A stretch of 64,000 nt of DNA from Tuberibacillus sp. Marseille-P3662 (GCF_900178005.1 NZ_FXBS01000006.1:1769585-1833584); one strand, 5' to 3'; counted from the first letter of the stretch, positions 25,290 through 34,584 are shown. Translations and numbers: made by a program. Notes: generated from the sequence alone by a model not told the origin.

Positions 25290-26312
25290 TTATTTCTCCT
25301 TAGCTGCATCTTGAATTAATTTATACATTTTTTGCAGATCGTTTTCTTTAATATACTTTTTAACAGCAGGTTTGGCTGCTTTCTTAAAAGGTTCGATATT
25401 AATATCCAAGAATTCAACACCATGTTCTTTTAGGGCTTTGCGACTTTTTTTATCAAAATTTATTGAGTTTTTATTAAACCAATCCATGGTTTCGTTAATT
25501 GATTGTTTAATAATTTTTTGCACTTTATCTGGCAGATTGTTGTAAAAATTCTTACTAATATTTATCGTTTCGAATGTCAAATTGTGCCGAGTATCAACAA
25601 AATAATCTGCAACTTCCCATGCATTGATGCTTTTTAAGAATTCTGGGTTACTTTCCATTCCATCTACGGTACCCGTTTCCATCGCCGAGAATGCTTCACC
25701 TGTGGACAAACTTGCGGGTTGAACACCAAAACTCTTAAAGGTATTTACAATTATGGGCGACGGTAAAGTTCTAATTTTTGATCCCGAAAAATCTTGAAAC
25801 GACTGTACTTTTTCGTTAAGAACAGTACTTCTATAAGAGAGTGGTTCAATACCCAACGTTATAAAATCGGTTTGTTCCGATATACCTTTTTTAAGGTTAT
25901 CACCTAACGCTCCGCTCACTGCTGCCTTGGCGTGTTCTATACTTTTAAAAACATATGGAAGATCCAAAATTCCTATCTTTGGATAAAAGTTTGCTACAAC
26001 CCCAGCATCCCCAAGACTCATATCCACCGTGCCCTGCTGTAAACCATCCAAAAGTGCTTTTTGGTCTCCAAGTTGTCCATTGGAATAGACTTTAACTTCC
26101 ACTTTGCCATCTGATTTTTTCTCTACTAATTTCTCAAATCTTGAAACTTGTTTGCCAAGACTAAAAGAATCTTTCAGATGATATGCAAACCTAATAGTTA
26201 TTTTTTCCTCACCGGATTGACTTACAGATGAGCTTGAACTCCCACAACCTGATGTAAACGTTAACAAAGAAAAAATCAAAAAACCTAAAAGTAACCCTTT
26301 AATTTTACTCAT
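25290..26312 (-). CDS. dctP: TRAP transporter substrate-binding lipoprotein (DctP)
   Basis: A 340-aa extracytoplasmic solute-binding protein. The signal peptide ends in the lipobox LTFTSGC, so it is lipid-anchored. Family landmarks are FAYHLKDSFSLGKQVSRFEKLVEKKSDGKVEVKVYSNGQLGDQ, GTVDMSLGD, and AMETGTVDGMESNPEF containing the region that salt-bridges the ligand carboxylate. It selects the organic acid for DctQM. It opens the catabolic cluster and carries a LacI-type operator about 85 bases upstream. Confidence 0.93.
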   Translation of the reverse strand: MSKIKGLLLGFLIFSLLTFTSGCGSSSSSVSQSGEEKITIRFAYHLKDSFSLGKQVSRFEKLVEKKSDGKVEVKVYSNGQLGDQKALLDGLQQGTVDMSLGDAGVVANFYPKIGILDLPYVFKSIEHAKAAVSGALGDNLKKGISEQTDFITLGIEPLSYRSTVLNEKVQSFQDFSGSKIRTLPSPIIVNTFKSFGVQPASLSTGEAFSAMETGTVDGMESNPEFLKSINAWEVADYFVDTRHNLTFETINISKNFYNNLPDKVQKIIKQSINETMDWFNKNSINFDKKSRKALKEHGVEFLDINIEPFKKAAKPAVKKYIKENDLQKMYKLIQDAAKEK

Positions 26313-26396
26313 TGATTACATCCCCTTTCAGTCAAAGCATTTTTAAGAATGTGCCAACAGACTTCCTGCTCCCCTTTCTAATTTGGTTTTAATGAA

Positions 26397-26410
26397 TCTA
26401 AACGTTTAGA
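26397..26410. promoter_or_regulatory. LacI-type operator upstream of dctP
   Basis: TCTAAACGTTTAGA, identical to the site at 22373-22386. It lies 85 bases before the dctP start, fitting repression of the whole cluster promoter. Confidence 0.8.
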
Positions 26411-26581
26411 TTTCTTGATAAAGATTATATAATCGATAATGGAGTAAATCAACCCCTTTTTTCTAAAAATTTTAATTAAAATAAATTTTGTAACTTCATT
26501 TTTAACAGGAAATAATGATCCTTCGGTATTTGACACTTTATTTTAGCAGTTACACGGGTACTAAAAAAGACCGGCCAAACT

Positions 26582-26785
26582 TTAATGAGATGTTGAAATA
26601 CCTTTGAGAAGGTGACACCGTTGTTGTTTATAAGTAAGAGCAAGCCTTTTTTTCTTTTGACCTATGTATTCCTCATATTGCTCTTCAAGATTTATTAATG
26701 CCTTCTCCCAGACTTCCTAATACGTTTGATGTTGGAATTCCCCTTCTTCCTCCAACATTCTCCTTCTAACTTGTTTTGTATCCAT
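26582..26785 (-). pseudogene. Small unidentified gene with in-frame amber stop
   Basis: After GGAGGG a frame begins MDTKQVRRRMLEEEGEFQHQ, meets TAG at codon 23, then stays open for 44 more codons (EVWEKALINLEEQYEEYIGQ and onward) to TAA at 26582. The continuous frame on both sides of the stop indicates a recently inactivated 67-aa charged, helical protein. I do not recognise the family. Confidence 0.4.
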
Positions 26786-26888
26786 CAATACCCTCCAAAT
26801 GAATGTTTATTTTATGATATGATGTATTCGGTTTCATTAAAAATGAATGTTTTATATCATTATTTATGATGGGAAAGAATGACGTGAT

Positions 26889-27026
26889 GGATAGCCACGA
26901 TTTAGATTTTCCGCACAATCGCAGAAGAAGGAAGTATTACAAAAGCTGCGAGCTCATTGAGCTATGTTCAATCGAACATAACGGGAAGATTAAAGAAGTT
27001 GGAATCAGAATTAAAAACTAAATTGT
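26889..27026 (+). pseudogene. N-terminal remnant of a LysR-family regulator
   Basis: TIAEEGSITKAASSLSYVQSNITGRLKKLESELKTKLY is the LysR winged helix. The start region (DLD just before) is out of frame by an indel near 26915, and the effector domain is missing: the sequence runs into the opposite-strand nucleotidase remnant at 27032. Only about 45 codons survive. Confidence 0.7.
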
Positions 27027-27031
27027 ACACC

Positions 27032-27569
27032 TTACCTTTCCTCGTTCAAAAAATACTCCCTGACTTCCAACCAGTTATTCAATCTTGTATAACCAGTTTC
27101 ATTAATATTGTGTATAGAAGTAAATATTATTCCCTCACCAACAAACCGCTTAAAGTGTCGGACATTATCATCAATCAGATAATCTGCTTTTATAACACTT
27201 TTATCCCCACAAAGAATACAAAGTTCATATCGTCCAAGAAATCAAAGTGCTCCTTTAACCATTCATACTTAGCATTAAAGGAAGTTGGAAACTCCATTGC
27301 CGCTGTAGTAATGAAAATTTCATAGTGTTCGCTTAATCCCTTTATCACTTTTTGGCTGTCTTCCATTACATCTAAGTCACGAAAGAAAGTCGGCTCGGTG
27401 ATATAGCTATGAATCTCTTCAGCTAGATCTGGACGTTATTCTCTTAGCATTATTCCTTTTAATTCTTCCACTTTAATATCTTCATTAAATTTCTGATTGT
27501 ATAGTGATAGATGCTTCGGTAAAAAGTCTCAGCCAACACTTCATCCATGTCGATTGCAATTCGCTTCAA
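27032..27569 (-). pseudogene. Broken 5'(3')-deoxyribonucleotidase (NT5C-type HAD phosphatase)
   Basis: From TTG 27569 behind a GGGGGAG site the minus strand reads KRIAIDMDEVLAET, the HAD motif DxDxV. Across frame changes it continues RPDLAEEIHSYITEPTFFRDL, then HYEIFITTAAMEFP and KADYLIDDNVRHFKRF, ending at TAA 27032. There are at least two frameshifts (near 27505 and 27205) and an in-frame TAA at about 27437. The order of motifs matches cytosolic deoxynucleotidases of the NT5C family. It lies at the left edge of the defence island. Confidence 0.75.
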
Positions 27570-27675
27570 ACAAATCTCCCCCTTACCAGTCTAATCCCCC
27601 ATCCATAATTTTCTTTAAAACATGCATCGGACTCGACTGGTCATCTATAATATAATCTTAATAAATCAAATTTTA

Positions 27676-27689
27676 TACGTACGTAAAAT
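27676..27689. promoter_or_regulatory. Upstream ACGTACGT box before dndB
   Basis: TACGTACGTAAAAT, a second, imperfect copy of the palindrome at 27885-27904, about 210 bases further upstream. The spacing is about 20 helical turns, which would allow looping. Confidence 0.45.
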
Positions 27690-27845
27690 AGTATTAGCGT
27701 TTATAATTGAACTAGATGTCTCGTTAATCATATCTTAAATAAATTAATAAATTAAAAATCTATCAAAAATACTGAGCATAGAATTAATACTTTTTGTCAT
27801 CTGATTCGACAAGAGGTACGGTATTAATCCTGCCAATTATTTAAT

Positions 27846-27874
27846 TTGCTATTCGCAAACCAACGGTTTATACT
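27846..27874 (+). promoter_or_regulatory. Sigma-A promoter of the dnd operon
   Basis: TTGCTA (27846-27851), a 17-base spacer, then TATACT (27869-27874). The expected transcription start is near 27881, just before the palindrome. Confidence 0.65.
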
Positions 27875-27884
27875 AAAAAAAGAA

Positions 27885-27904
27885 TTTTTTACGTACGTAA
27901 AAAA
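27885..27904. promoter_or_regulatory. Palindromic operator overlapping the dnd transcription start
   Basis: TTTTTTACGTACGTAAAAAA is a perfect 20-bp palindrome between the promoter and dndB, 18 bases before the start codon. Position and symmetry suggest a repressor site. Confidence 0.65.
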
Positions 27905-27921
27905 ATAGGCAGGTGTATATT

Positions 27922-29025
27922 ATGGATACAGCTTTTAGCTATAACTTTCCCGCGTTAAGAGGAAAACAAGCAGAAAAAGAATATTTTGTCGTTATGTGTC
28001 CTTTACGTTTGATCCCTAAGATCTTTTTATTTGATGAGGAAGAACTCCCTCCAAAGCATAGGGCACAACGGATTCTTAACAAAAATCGAATACCTGAAAT
28101 GACAAATTACATAATTGATAATCAAAAAGACTATGTTTTTTCATCATTAACAGCTTCTATTGACGGAGAGATAGAGTTTCAACCGTTTAGTAAGGAGCAA
28201 TCTTGGAATGATCTTGGGAGGTTACTTGTGTCCTTAGATGCAAAATTTCTTATTAATGATGGACAGCATCGTCGCGCCGCCATTGAAGAAGCTTTGAAAA
28301 TCTCCCCTGAACTGGGGGGTGAAACCATATCAGTAGTCTTCTTTCAAGATGAAGGTCTTAAGAATTCACAGCAAATTTTCTCGGATCTCAATAGACATGC
28401 GGTGAATACCACCTCCTCTATCGGAATTCTCTATGACCATCGTGATTGTTTAGCTCTATTAACTAAGGAAGTTGTGTCTGAAAATGAGCTGTTAGCAAGA
28501 TATACAGATATGGAACGCGTGTCTTTATCAAAGAATTCTCCTAAATTAATGGCGCTTAACCATATTTTTAATACCAACCTTAAACTGCTTGGAAAATCCA
28601 AGGGTGATGTCGTTAATACGGATGATGAAAAATTTGTGAAAAGCTTTTGGAATACCTTATGTGATACCATAGTTGAATGGAAGATGGTATTAAATAAAGA
28701 ACTAGCTCCCAAAGAACTTCGTATGAACTATATTGTTGGTCACGGAGTCTTTTTGGAAGCCGTTGGAATGATAGGAAAAGCGGCATACGAGCAGGAACCA
28801 TCTCAATGGGAAAAGTACATCGATAACTTAGCGAACATCGATTGGGACCGTTCAAATACTAAAGACTGGGAAGGTCGTGCATTTAGTACGAATGGACGGA
28901 TACAGAAGAATAACCTAACTATTCAATTAACAGCTAATCTCATTAAACAAAAATTGGGTCTTCCATTAACTGAAGCAGACAAAAAGGCCGAAAATAAATT
29001 AAAAGTTGGTGATAACAATGATTAA
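27922..29025 (+). CDS. dndB: DNA phosphorothioation system protein DndB (DGQHR domain)
   Basis: A 367-aa protein with the defining DGQHR motif at about residues 113-117 (FLINDGQHRRAAIEEAL). It is the first gene of dndB-C-D-E-A. DndB is dispensable for sulfur insertion in studied systems; its loss alters modification frequency or pattern and it acts as a negative regulator of dnd transcription. It is therefore a candidate to act at the palindrome directly upstream. The start is ATG 27922; GTG 27913 overlaps the AGGTG ribosome site. Its end overlaps the dndC start by eight bases. Confidence 0.93.
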   Translation: MDTAFSYNFPALRGKQAEKEYFVVMCPLRLIPKIFLFDEEELPPKHRAQRILNKNRIPEMTNYIIDNQKDYVFSSLTASIDGEIEFQPFSKEQSWNDLGRLLVSLDAKFLINDGQHRRAAIEEALKISPELGGETISVVFFQDEGLKNSQQIFSDLNRHAVNTTSSIGILYDHRDCLALLTKEVVSENELLARYTDMERVSLSKNSPKLMALNHIFNTNLKLLGKSKGDVVNTDDEKFVKSFWNTLCDTIVEWKMVLNKELAPKELRMNYIVGHGVFLEAVGMIGKAAYEQEPSQWEKYIDNLANIDWDRSNTKDWEGRAFSTNGRIQKNNLTIQLTANLIKQKLGLPLTEADKKAENKLKVGDNND

Positions 29026-30586
29026 TGGTGTTATAAGTGACATGTTAAACAAAGAACAACCTTTAGTTGATGAAGCTAAAGAACAAATAAAAGAAGTCTA
29101 CAGAGAAGATGATCGCCCATGGGTGGTTGGCTACAGTGGTGGCAAAGACTCAACAGTAGTTTGTCAAATTGTATTTGAAGCATTAAGTGAACTTCCTAAA
29201 GAGCAGCTTCATAAGAAGGTATATATTATTTCTTCCGATACTCTTGTTGAAACACCACTTATCATACAATCAATTAATACAACTTTACATAGAATTCAGT
29301 CAGAAGCATTAAGACGTGATTTGCCAATTGAAACTCATAAAGTTAAGCCAGAACCAACCCAATCCTTTTGGGCTAATATCATTGGAAAAGGCTACCCTTC
29401 CCCCAATCAACAATTCAGATGGTGTACGGATCGAATGAAAATCGATCCGGCTAATCGCTTTGTTACTGATAAGGTATCAAAATTTGGAGAAGTCATTATG
29501 ATATTAGGCGTACGTGATAATGAAAGTGCCACTCGTGCGAATGTCATGAAATCCCATACTGTTGAAGGTAAAAGATTAATGAAACACTCTTCTTTACCTA
29601 ATGCATACGTCTTTGCACCGATCCGTAAATTCGAGTTAAATGATGTCTGGGACTATTTGCTGAACGATGAATCACCTTGGGGTGACGATAACCATGAATT
29701 GAATAAACTCTATCAAGACTCTAACAGTGGTGAATGTCCCCTTGTCGTAGACAAAACGGTTAAGGAGAGCGCCGGGTCTTGTGGTAATAGTCGTTTTGGT
29801 TGTTGGGTATGTACGGTAGTTAATGAAGATAAAGCTTTAAACGGTTTTATCGAAAGTGGCGAAGACTGGATGCGTCCTCTTCTGGAATTCAGAAATTGGT
29901 TAACTAATATTCGCGATATGAGAGATAAACGAGCAAAATATCGAATGAATGGTCAAATCTATCATAATGAAGTTCGAGTTGAGCAAATAGAAGATAAAAA
30001 GTTTGTTATTCTTCCTAAAAAAGGTGGAAGACCGCGCCAAGTACTTCCATTTCATACCTTTGACGTTGTTGAAGAAGATGACTTAAGTCGCTATTTGAAG
30101 GATAACGGAGTTGACTTAAGTGCTTCGATTGACCACAAAATATTAATTATGAAAAACAATGGTAAGTATGCTCAACTTGGTCTTGGACCTTTTACTATGG
30201 ATACACGGAAAGAAATACTAAAACAACTCTTAATTACACAGAGAGATTTAGAACACCCAGATGACTCTAATTTTGAACTTATAAAAGAGGAAGAGTTACG
30301 AATTATCCGCCGCTACTGGTTGGAGAACGGTGATTGGGAAGATAGCCTACCTAAGCTATACAAAGAAGTCATGGGATATGACCTTGATTGGGAATACGAT
30401 GATCAACCATTATTTGATCAAGAGCAGCTTACCGATCTTGAGATTTTGTGTAAACAAAAAGACATCGATATTAAGTTGCTTAAAAAGTTAGTTGGTATAG
30501 AGAAAGACTATGCAGGTTATAAAGTCAAACGCGGGTTAAATGAAGAATTAGAAAAAGCTCTCACCCAAGATTACTTACACGTATAG
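29018..30586 (+). CDS. dndC: DNA phosphorothioation protein DndC (PAPS-reductase-like, Fe-S)
   Basis: A 522-aa ATP-pyrophosphatase/PAPS-reductase relative that activates the DNA backbone for sulfur insertion. The P-loop SGGKDSTV is at residues 40-47. Candidate 4Fe-4S ligands are Cys136 (RWCTDRM), Cys255, Cys262 and Cys265 (SCGNSRFGCWVC). LGVRDNESATR is another DndC-type block. The C-terminal 150 residues are the charged extension specific to DndC. ATG 29018 follows GGTGAT and overlaps dndB. It works with DndA as sulfur donor and DndD/E. Confidence 0.95.
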   Translation: MINGVISDMLNKEQPLVDEAKEQIKEVYREDDRPWVVGYSGGKDSTVVCQIVFEALSELPKEQLHKKVYIISSDTLVETPLIIQSINTTLHRIQSEALRRDLPIETHKVKPEPTQSFWANIIGKGYPSPNQQFRWCTDRMKIDPANRFVTDKVSKFGEVIMILGVRDNESATRANVMKSHTVEGKRLMKHSSLPNAYVFAPIRKFELNDVWDYLLNDESPWGDDNHELNKLYQDSNSGECPLVVDKTVKESAGSCGNSRFGCWVCTVVNEDKALNGFIESGEDWMRPLLEFRNWLTNIRDMRDKRAKYRMNGQIYHNEVRVEQIEDKKFVILPKKGGRPRQVLPFHTFDVVEEDDLSRYLKDNGVDLSASIDHKILIMKNNGKYAQLGLGPFTMDTRKEILKQLLITQRDLEHPDDSNFELIKEEELRIIRRYWLENGDWEDSLPKLYKEVMGYDLDWEYDDQPLFDQEQLTDLEILCKQKDIDIKLLKKLVGIEKDYAGYKVKRGLNEELEKALTQDYLHV

Positions 30587-30603
30587 TGAAGGGTTTGTGA
30601 ATT

Positions 30604-32586
30604 ATGTTATTAAAACAAATGACGTTAGAAAACTTTGGAGCCTATCGTGGAACAAAAAAGATTGATTTAAAAATTAATTCCTCTCAACGAAATACCATAC
30701 TTATAGGGGGTGAGAACGGTTCAGGAAAAACAACACTCTTAAATGGCATCAAAATTGGTTTATTTGGTTCGTATGCTTATGGTTTTAAAACTGAAAGTAG
30801 CCTTTATTTAAATAAGATTGAAAGCTTCCTTAATACACAGGCCATAAAAAACGAAGAAAACCATTTTAGAGTAGTGTTGGAATTTAGTGAGGTAGAAAAT
30901 TATAAGAAGACGGAGTATATTTTCTACAGATCATGGTATTTAAAAAATAGCAAAATAAAAGAAGAACTTGATATATATAAGGATAACCGTTTCCTTAATC
31001 AATCAGAAAAAGAAATCTATCAATCAAAATTACGGGAGTCCATGCCTCCACAGCTTTTTGACCTTTGTCTTTTTGATGGTGAGGAAATTTCAAGAATTAT
31101 AAGTGATAATTTATTATCAACTTACCTAAAAAAACTTTCAAAGGTGATTTTTAACCTTAATCTATTTGAAAGTCTTGAAAATGACCTAGAGAGTTTGATT
31201 AAGAATAAACGAAAAGACGGGGCCTTATCTGAGCAAAACAAGCAAATTGTTGAATTGAAATATCTAATTGATAATCATCAAAACGAGATTCATGATCTTG
31301 AAAACAGTCTTAGCGAACAACAGAGCGAACTTAGTCATTGTCAAGATAAATTACAAGAACTACAAAAAGATTTTGAAATGCATGGTGGCCTATATAAAGA
31401 GCAGCGTGACCAACTTGTTGAGGAAGTTAACAAGATCGAAAATGAACGAAAAGCGGTAAATACCGAGGTAAAAGAATATGTTGCCACAGTCTTTCCATTT
31501 TATATGAATAAAGACTTGTTAGATAGTACAGTACAACAAATGGAAGCGGAAAATACCCAACAAATTTTTGACCAGATGTCTAACCATTTAAATGAAGAGA
31601 AGTTGAATAAAGTTCTCAATGAATTGCCTGTTTCTAGCAACGAAGGTCTTGCTCTACAGTTAAAAGACACCCTGCTTAAACATATTAGACCCGAACTTGA
31701 ACAGTCCTTACATCATGCTTCTTTTGCTCAAAGAAGTCAGGTGAGTCAAATGGTTGAATCAGTTAACAGACAAGAAGCTTCTCATTATGCCGATCTCTTA
31801 AAACAAAATCAGAAACAACTAAAAAGAGCTCAGGAGATTAGAAAGAAGATTAATATCCATGATAAAACCAATGATTTTACACAGATGATTCAACAGATAG
31901 AGCAGCTTAAGATGCAAATCTCAACTTTAGAACAAAAGATTGATGATACACAGAACCGCATTTATGAACAATCAGCTGACAAAGACCTGGTAGAACAACA
32001 ACTAGAAGAAAAACAAAAAGAAAGACATCAATCCCATAAACAACTAAACGCCTTTGCATTATCACAAGATATTGTTGAACTTAGTCAGGAATTCCGTAAA
32101 GTTCAGCAACAGAAGAAACTGCAAGAAGTTGAATCTGAAGCTATTCGCATGCTTAAACAGTTGATGCGAAAAAGTAATTACATTACATCTATAAAAATTG
32201 AACCTGTGGATTTTGACATAACACTATATGATATAAATCAAGAATTAATAAAAATGGGTAACCTTTCGGCTGGTGAAAAAGAGATTTTATTACTTTCTTT
32301 GATTTGGGCAATGTTCAAATCTTCTGGACGTCGCGTCCCATTTATTTTCGACACATTGCTAGGACGCTTAGATCAAACACATAAATCAAGCGTGTTATCC
32401 GAATTAATCCCGTCTTGCGGTGAACAGGTACTTATTCTTTCAACTGATACTGAAATTGATCAAGAACATTATAAGACTTTGAAGCCCTATCTAGCCCATG
32501 AATATACTCTTAATTTTGATTCTGTTAGTCAAGAAGTCAATATTGAATCTGAATATTTTATGGAAAAAAGTGGGGTGAGTATGTGA
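30604..32586 (+). CDS. dndD: DNA phosphorothioation ATPase DndD
   Basis: A 660-aa SMC/RecN-like ATPase. The N-terminus LKQMTLENFGAYRG leads to Walker A GGENGSGKT (residues 35-43). Long coiled coils occupy roughly 200-530. The C-terminal head has the ABC signature NLSAGEKEILLLSLIWA (about 553-570), Walker B VPFIFDTLLGRLD and the D-loop. DndD is thought to supply DNA nicking/structural energy for sulfur incorporation. It overlaps dndE by four bases (GTGA). Two further proteins of this type are encoded on the opposite strand at 34585-36576 and 39329-41317. Confidence 0.95.
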   Translation: MLLKQMTLENFGAYRGTKKIDLKINSSQRNTILIGGENGSGKTTLLNGIKIGLFGSYAYGFKTESSLYLNKIESFLNTQAIKNEENHFRVVLEFSEVENYKKTEYIFYRSWYLKNSKIKEELDIYKDNRFLNQSEKEIYQSKLRESMPPQLFDLCLFDGEEISRIISDNLLSTYLKKLSKVIFNLNLFESLENDLESLIKNKRKDGALSEQNKQIVELKYLIDNHQNEIHDLENSLSEQQSELSHCQDKLQELQKDFEMHGGLYKEQRDQLVEEVNKIENERKAVNTEVKEYVATVFPFYMNKDLLDSTVQQMEAENTQQIFDQMSNHLNEEKLNKVLNELPVSSNEGLALQLKDTLLKHIRPELEQSLHHASFAQRSQVSQMVESVNRQEASHYADLLKQNQKQLKRAQEIRKKINIHDKTNDFTQMIQQIEQLKMQISTLEQKIDDTQNRIYEQSADKDLVEQQLEEKQKERHQSHKQLNAFALSQDIVELSQEFRKVQQQKKLQEVESEAIRMLKQLMRKSNYITSIKIEPVDFDITLYDINQELIKMGNLSAGEKEILLLSLIWAMFKSSGRRVPFIFDTLLGRLDQTHKSSVLSELIPSCGEQVLILSTDTEIDQEHYKTLKPYLAHEYTLNFDSVSQEVNIESEYFMEKSGVSM

Positions 32587-32948
32587 ACTTCCGTCTAAAA
32601 ACATCCAAACATACAGGCGAAAGACTGAAAACATTGCATTCATCGACCAACCTGACGCCAAATATTTTGGCCCGTTTGGCAGTCTCCTTTTCATTACGTC
32701 TGGAAAATGTACCAGAAGATGAATCAGAGTCTTCAGGACTAGAATTTAATCGAAATACACTTACTGGTGAGCACGATTACCTATATAAAGCTTTGATCAC
32801 TCAGCACGCTAACCGTGAAGTCACAGATGAAGAATATTTTCCTTCTTTTTTTAAAGCACATCTTGAAAGAGGTATTACTATTTTAGATAATGAGTATCGG
32901 CATGCGGGCAATGCAGACCGATTCTTTCAAAACTTATTAAACTCATAA
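32583..32948 (+). CDS. dndE: DNA phosphorothioation protein DndE
   Basis: A 121-aa protein of the DndE (DUF1832) family. FRLKTSKHTGERLKTLHSSTNLTPNILARLAVSFSL is the conserved helical N-terminus, and the C-terminus EYRHAGNADRFFQNLL is also typical. DndE binds nicked DNA and forms tetramers in characterised systems. It starts at GTG 32583, inside the end of dndD, behind GGGGTGAG. A second, divergent DndE-like protein lies at 38890-39327. Confidence 0.93.
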   Translation: MNFRLKTSKHTGERLKTLHSSTNLTPNILARLAVSFSLRLENVPEDESESSGLEFNRNTLTGEHDYLYKALITQHANREVTDEEYFPSFFKAHLERGITILDNEYRHAGNADRFFQNLLNS

Positions 32949-32963
32949 AAAAGGAGTATGGTG

Positions 32964-34091
32964 ATGGTTTTATACCTTGATAACAGTGCAACAACTCAAG
33001 TACTGCCAGAAGTGAAAGATGCCATGCTCCCTTACCTTTTTGAGGAGTTTGGTAATCCATCGAGTAAATTCTATTCTTTAGCTGAAAACGCTAAAAATGT
33101 CGTCAAGGAATCCAGAGATGCCGTAGCTCAACTGTTAGGTTGCACCTCTAAGGAAGTCATTTTCACAAGTGGTGCAACCGAAAGCAATAATATGATCATC
33201 AAAGGCGTTGCCGATTACTATAGTGAAGAACGTGGTAACCATATCGTTACGACAAAGACGGAACACCCTGCTGTACTAGAGACATGTAAGTATTTAGAGA
33301 ATAAGGGATTTAGAGTAACTTATTTAGATGTTGACCAATATGGACGTATAAATATAAAGGATATTGAAGACATCATAAAAAATGATCCACCTTTATTAAT
33401 TTCAATTATTTGGGGTAACAATGAAGTTGGTTCTTTAAATCCAATTACAGAAATCGCGACACTTTGTGAAGAGAATGATATCTTCTTTCATACCGACGCT
33501 ACACAAGTTATAGGAAAAGTTGATTTTAATCTTGATGATTTAAGGGGGGTCCGTTTTTTATCGTGTTCATCTCATAAGGTACATGGTCCAAAAGGCATCG
33601 GGACAGCTGTAATCCGGCGTGATGAGCTAGATATCCCAACGAAAATTACCCCGCTTCTCCACGGTGGTTCCCAGGAGGATGGATACCGCAGTGGAACACT
33701 TGCTGTTCATAACATTGTTGGCTTCGGTAAAGCAGCTAAACTTACCAATGATAATTTACCAAATAATATAGAAAGACTTGGTGAACTTGAAAATGAATTA
33801 ACCAACATTCTTAATAAAAAGTTCGGCCACAACATCGTTTTTAATCATGACTACAAGGATAAAATACCCGGAATTTTAAGTGTCAACTTTAAAGGAGTTA
33901 ATAACGAACTCCTTATGAAAAACTTAGCCCCGTATGTTGCAGTCTCAACAGGTTCTGCCTGTAGTTCCGGAAAACCTAGTCACGTTCTAGAAGCTATGGG
34001 CTACAGTATAGATGAAATTAGATCAACTATAAGACTCTCTTTATCCCCAACAACTACAAAAGAAGAATTAAAAGTGTTTAACCAATTATAG
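32964..34091 (+). CDS. dndA: Cysteine desulfurase DndA (IscS/NifS-like)
   Basis: A 375-aa PLP enzyme that extracts sulfur from cysteine and passes it to DndC. PLP Lys205 lies in SSHKVHGPKG and the persulfide Cys333 in STGSACSSGKPSHVL. VLYLDNSATTQVLPEV opens the protein. I start at ATG 32964, seven bases after AAAGGAG, rather than ATG 32958, which is one base from it. Having its own desulfurase as last gene makes the operon self-sufficient, while some systems borrow chromosomal IscS. A strong terminator follows. Confidence 0.93.
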   Translation: MVLYLDNSATTQVLPEVKDAMLPYLFEEFGNPSSKFYSLAENAKNVVKESRDAVAQLLGCTSKEVIFTSGATESNNMIIKGVADYYSEERGNHIVTTKTEHPAVLETCKYLENKGFRVTYLDVDQYGRINIKDIEDIIKNDPPLLISIIWGNNEVGSLNPITEIATLCEENDIFFHTDATQVIGKVDFNLDDLRGVRFLSCSSHKVHGPKGIGTAVIRRDELDIPTKITPLLHGGSQEDGYRSGTLAVHNIVGFGKAAKLTNDNLPNNIERLGELENELTNILNKKFGHNIVFNHDYKDKIPGILSVNFKGVNNELLMKNLAPYVAVSTGSACSSGKPSHVLEAMGYSIDEIRSTIRLSLSPTTTKEELKVFNQL

Positions 34092-34094
34092 GAC

Positions 34095-34124
34095 AGCCCA
34101 GTACCAAAAGGTACTGGGCTTTTA
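34095..34124 (+). terminator. Rho-independent terminator of the dnd operon
   Basis: AGCCCAGTACC pairs perfectly with GGTACTGGGCT around an AAAA loop, followed by a short T-run. It also separates the operon from the convergent gene ending at 34122. Confidence 0.88.
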
Positions 34125-34583
34125 AAATGATAACATATCAGCAATTTGATCAATTTCTCGTTCTTGGTCAGGCTTATGATTTTGCATTTCCATAATAAAA
34201 TCAAAGTAATTTTGGGCAGAGAACTTCTTATGTTCCATAATTTTATCATAGACAATTTGTAAACCACCCGCCGCATATTCTTCAAAGATACCTATCTTTT
34301 GATCAAAAGTTTCATCATCACCCATTAATATACTTGGATTTTGAGTATCTCCAAGAGCGATAGCGTTTATTACCGTTTCATCTGTGTCAAGATTAAATAC
34401 ACTCCATGCTATGCCTTCCAAAGATTCTTCAAAGGAAATTCTGGTATTATTTAAATATCCAATAATTCCTGCCAACATAAAAATATCTTTGTAAGAGTTA
34501 AATATACCAAATTCGTTCTTATCTGTAAGGGCTTTATATGTTTCTTCCTGATTTTTGGGTCTTCTAATTCTTCGGCGTGCCAA
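34122..34583 (-). CDS. Dnd-system-associated protein, 153 aa (dnd_assoc_4-like)
   Basis: A small acidic protein starting ARRRIRRPKNQEETYKALTDKNEFGIFNSYKDIFMLAGIIGY. This pattern (basic RRP start, GIFxxYKDxFMLAA, and AYxGGL-like EEYAAGGLQIVYD near residue 105) resembles the protein family I recall as dnd system-associated protein 4; the assignment is from memory. TTG 34583 is the likely start, with AGGAGG nine bases upstream and the ATPase stop two bases before. It is the last gene of the seven-gene minus-strand module, probably a partner of the ATPase encoded just upstream. Confidence 0.6.
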   Translation of the reverse strand: MARRRIRRPKNQEETYKALTDKNEFGIFNSYKDIFMLAGIIGYLNNTRISFEESLEGIAWSVFNLDTDETVINAIALGDTQNPSILMGDDETFDQKIGIFEEYAAGGLQIVYDKIMEHKKFSAQNYFDFIMEMQNHKPDQEREIDQIADMLSF

Positions 34584-34584
34584 G

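Noticed and set aside
26957-27325. 122-aa plus-strand frame as an intact gene
   Set aside because: Only its first 20-25 residues are LysR-like; the remainder is the antisense of the decayed nucleotidase.
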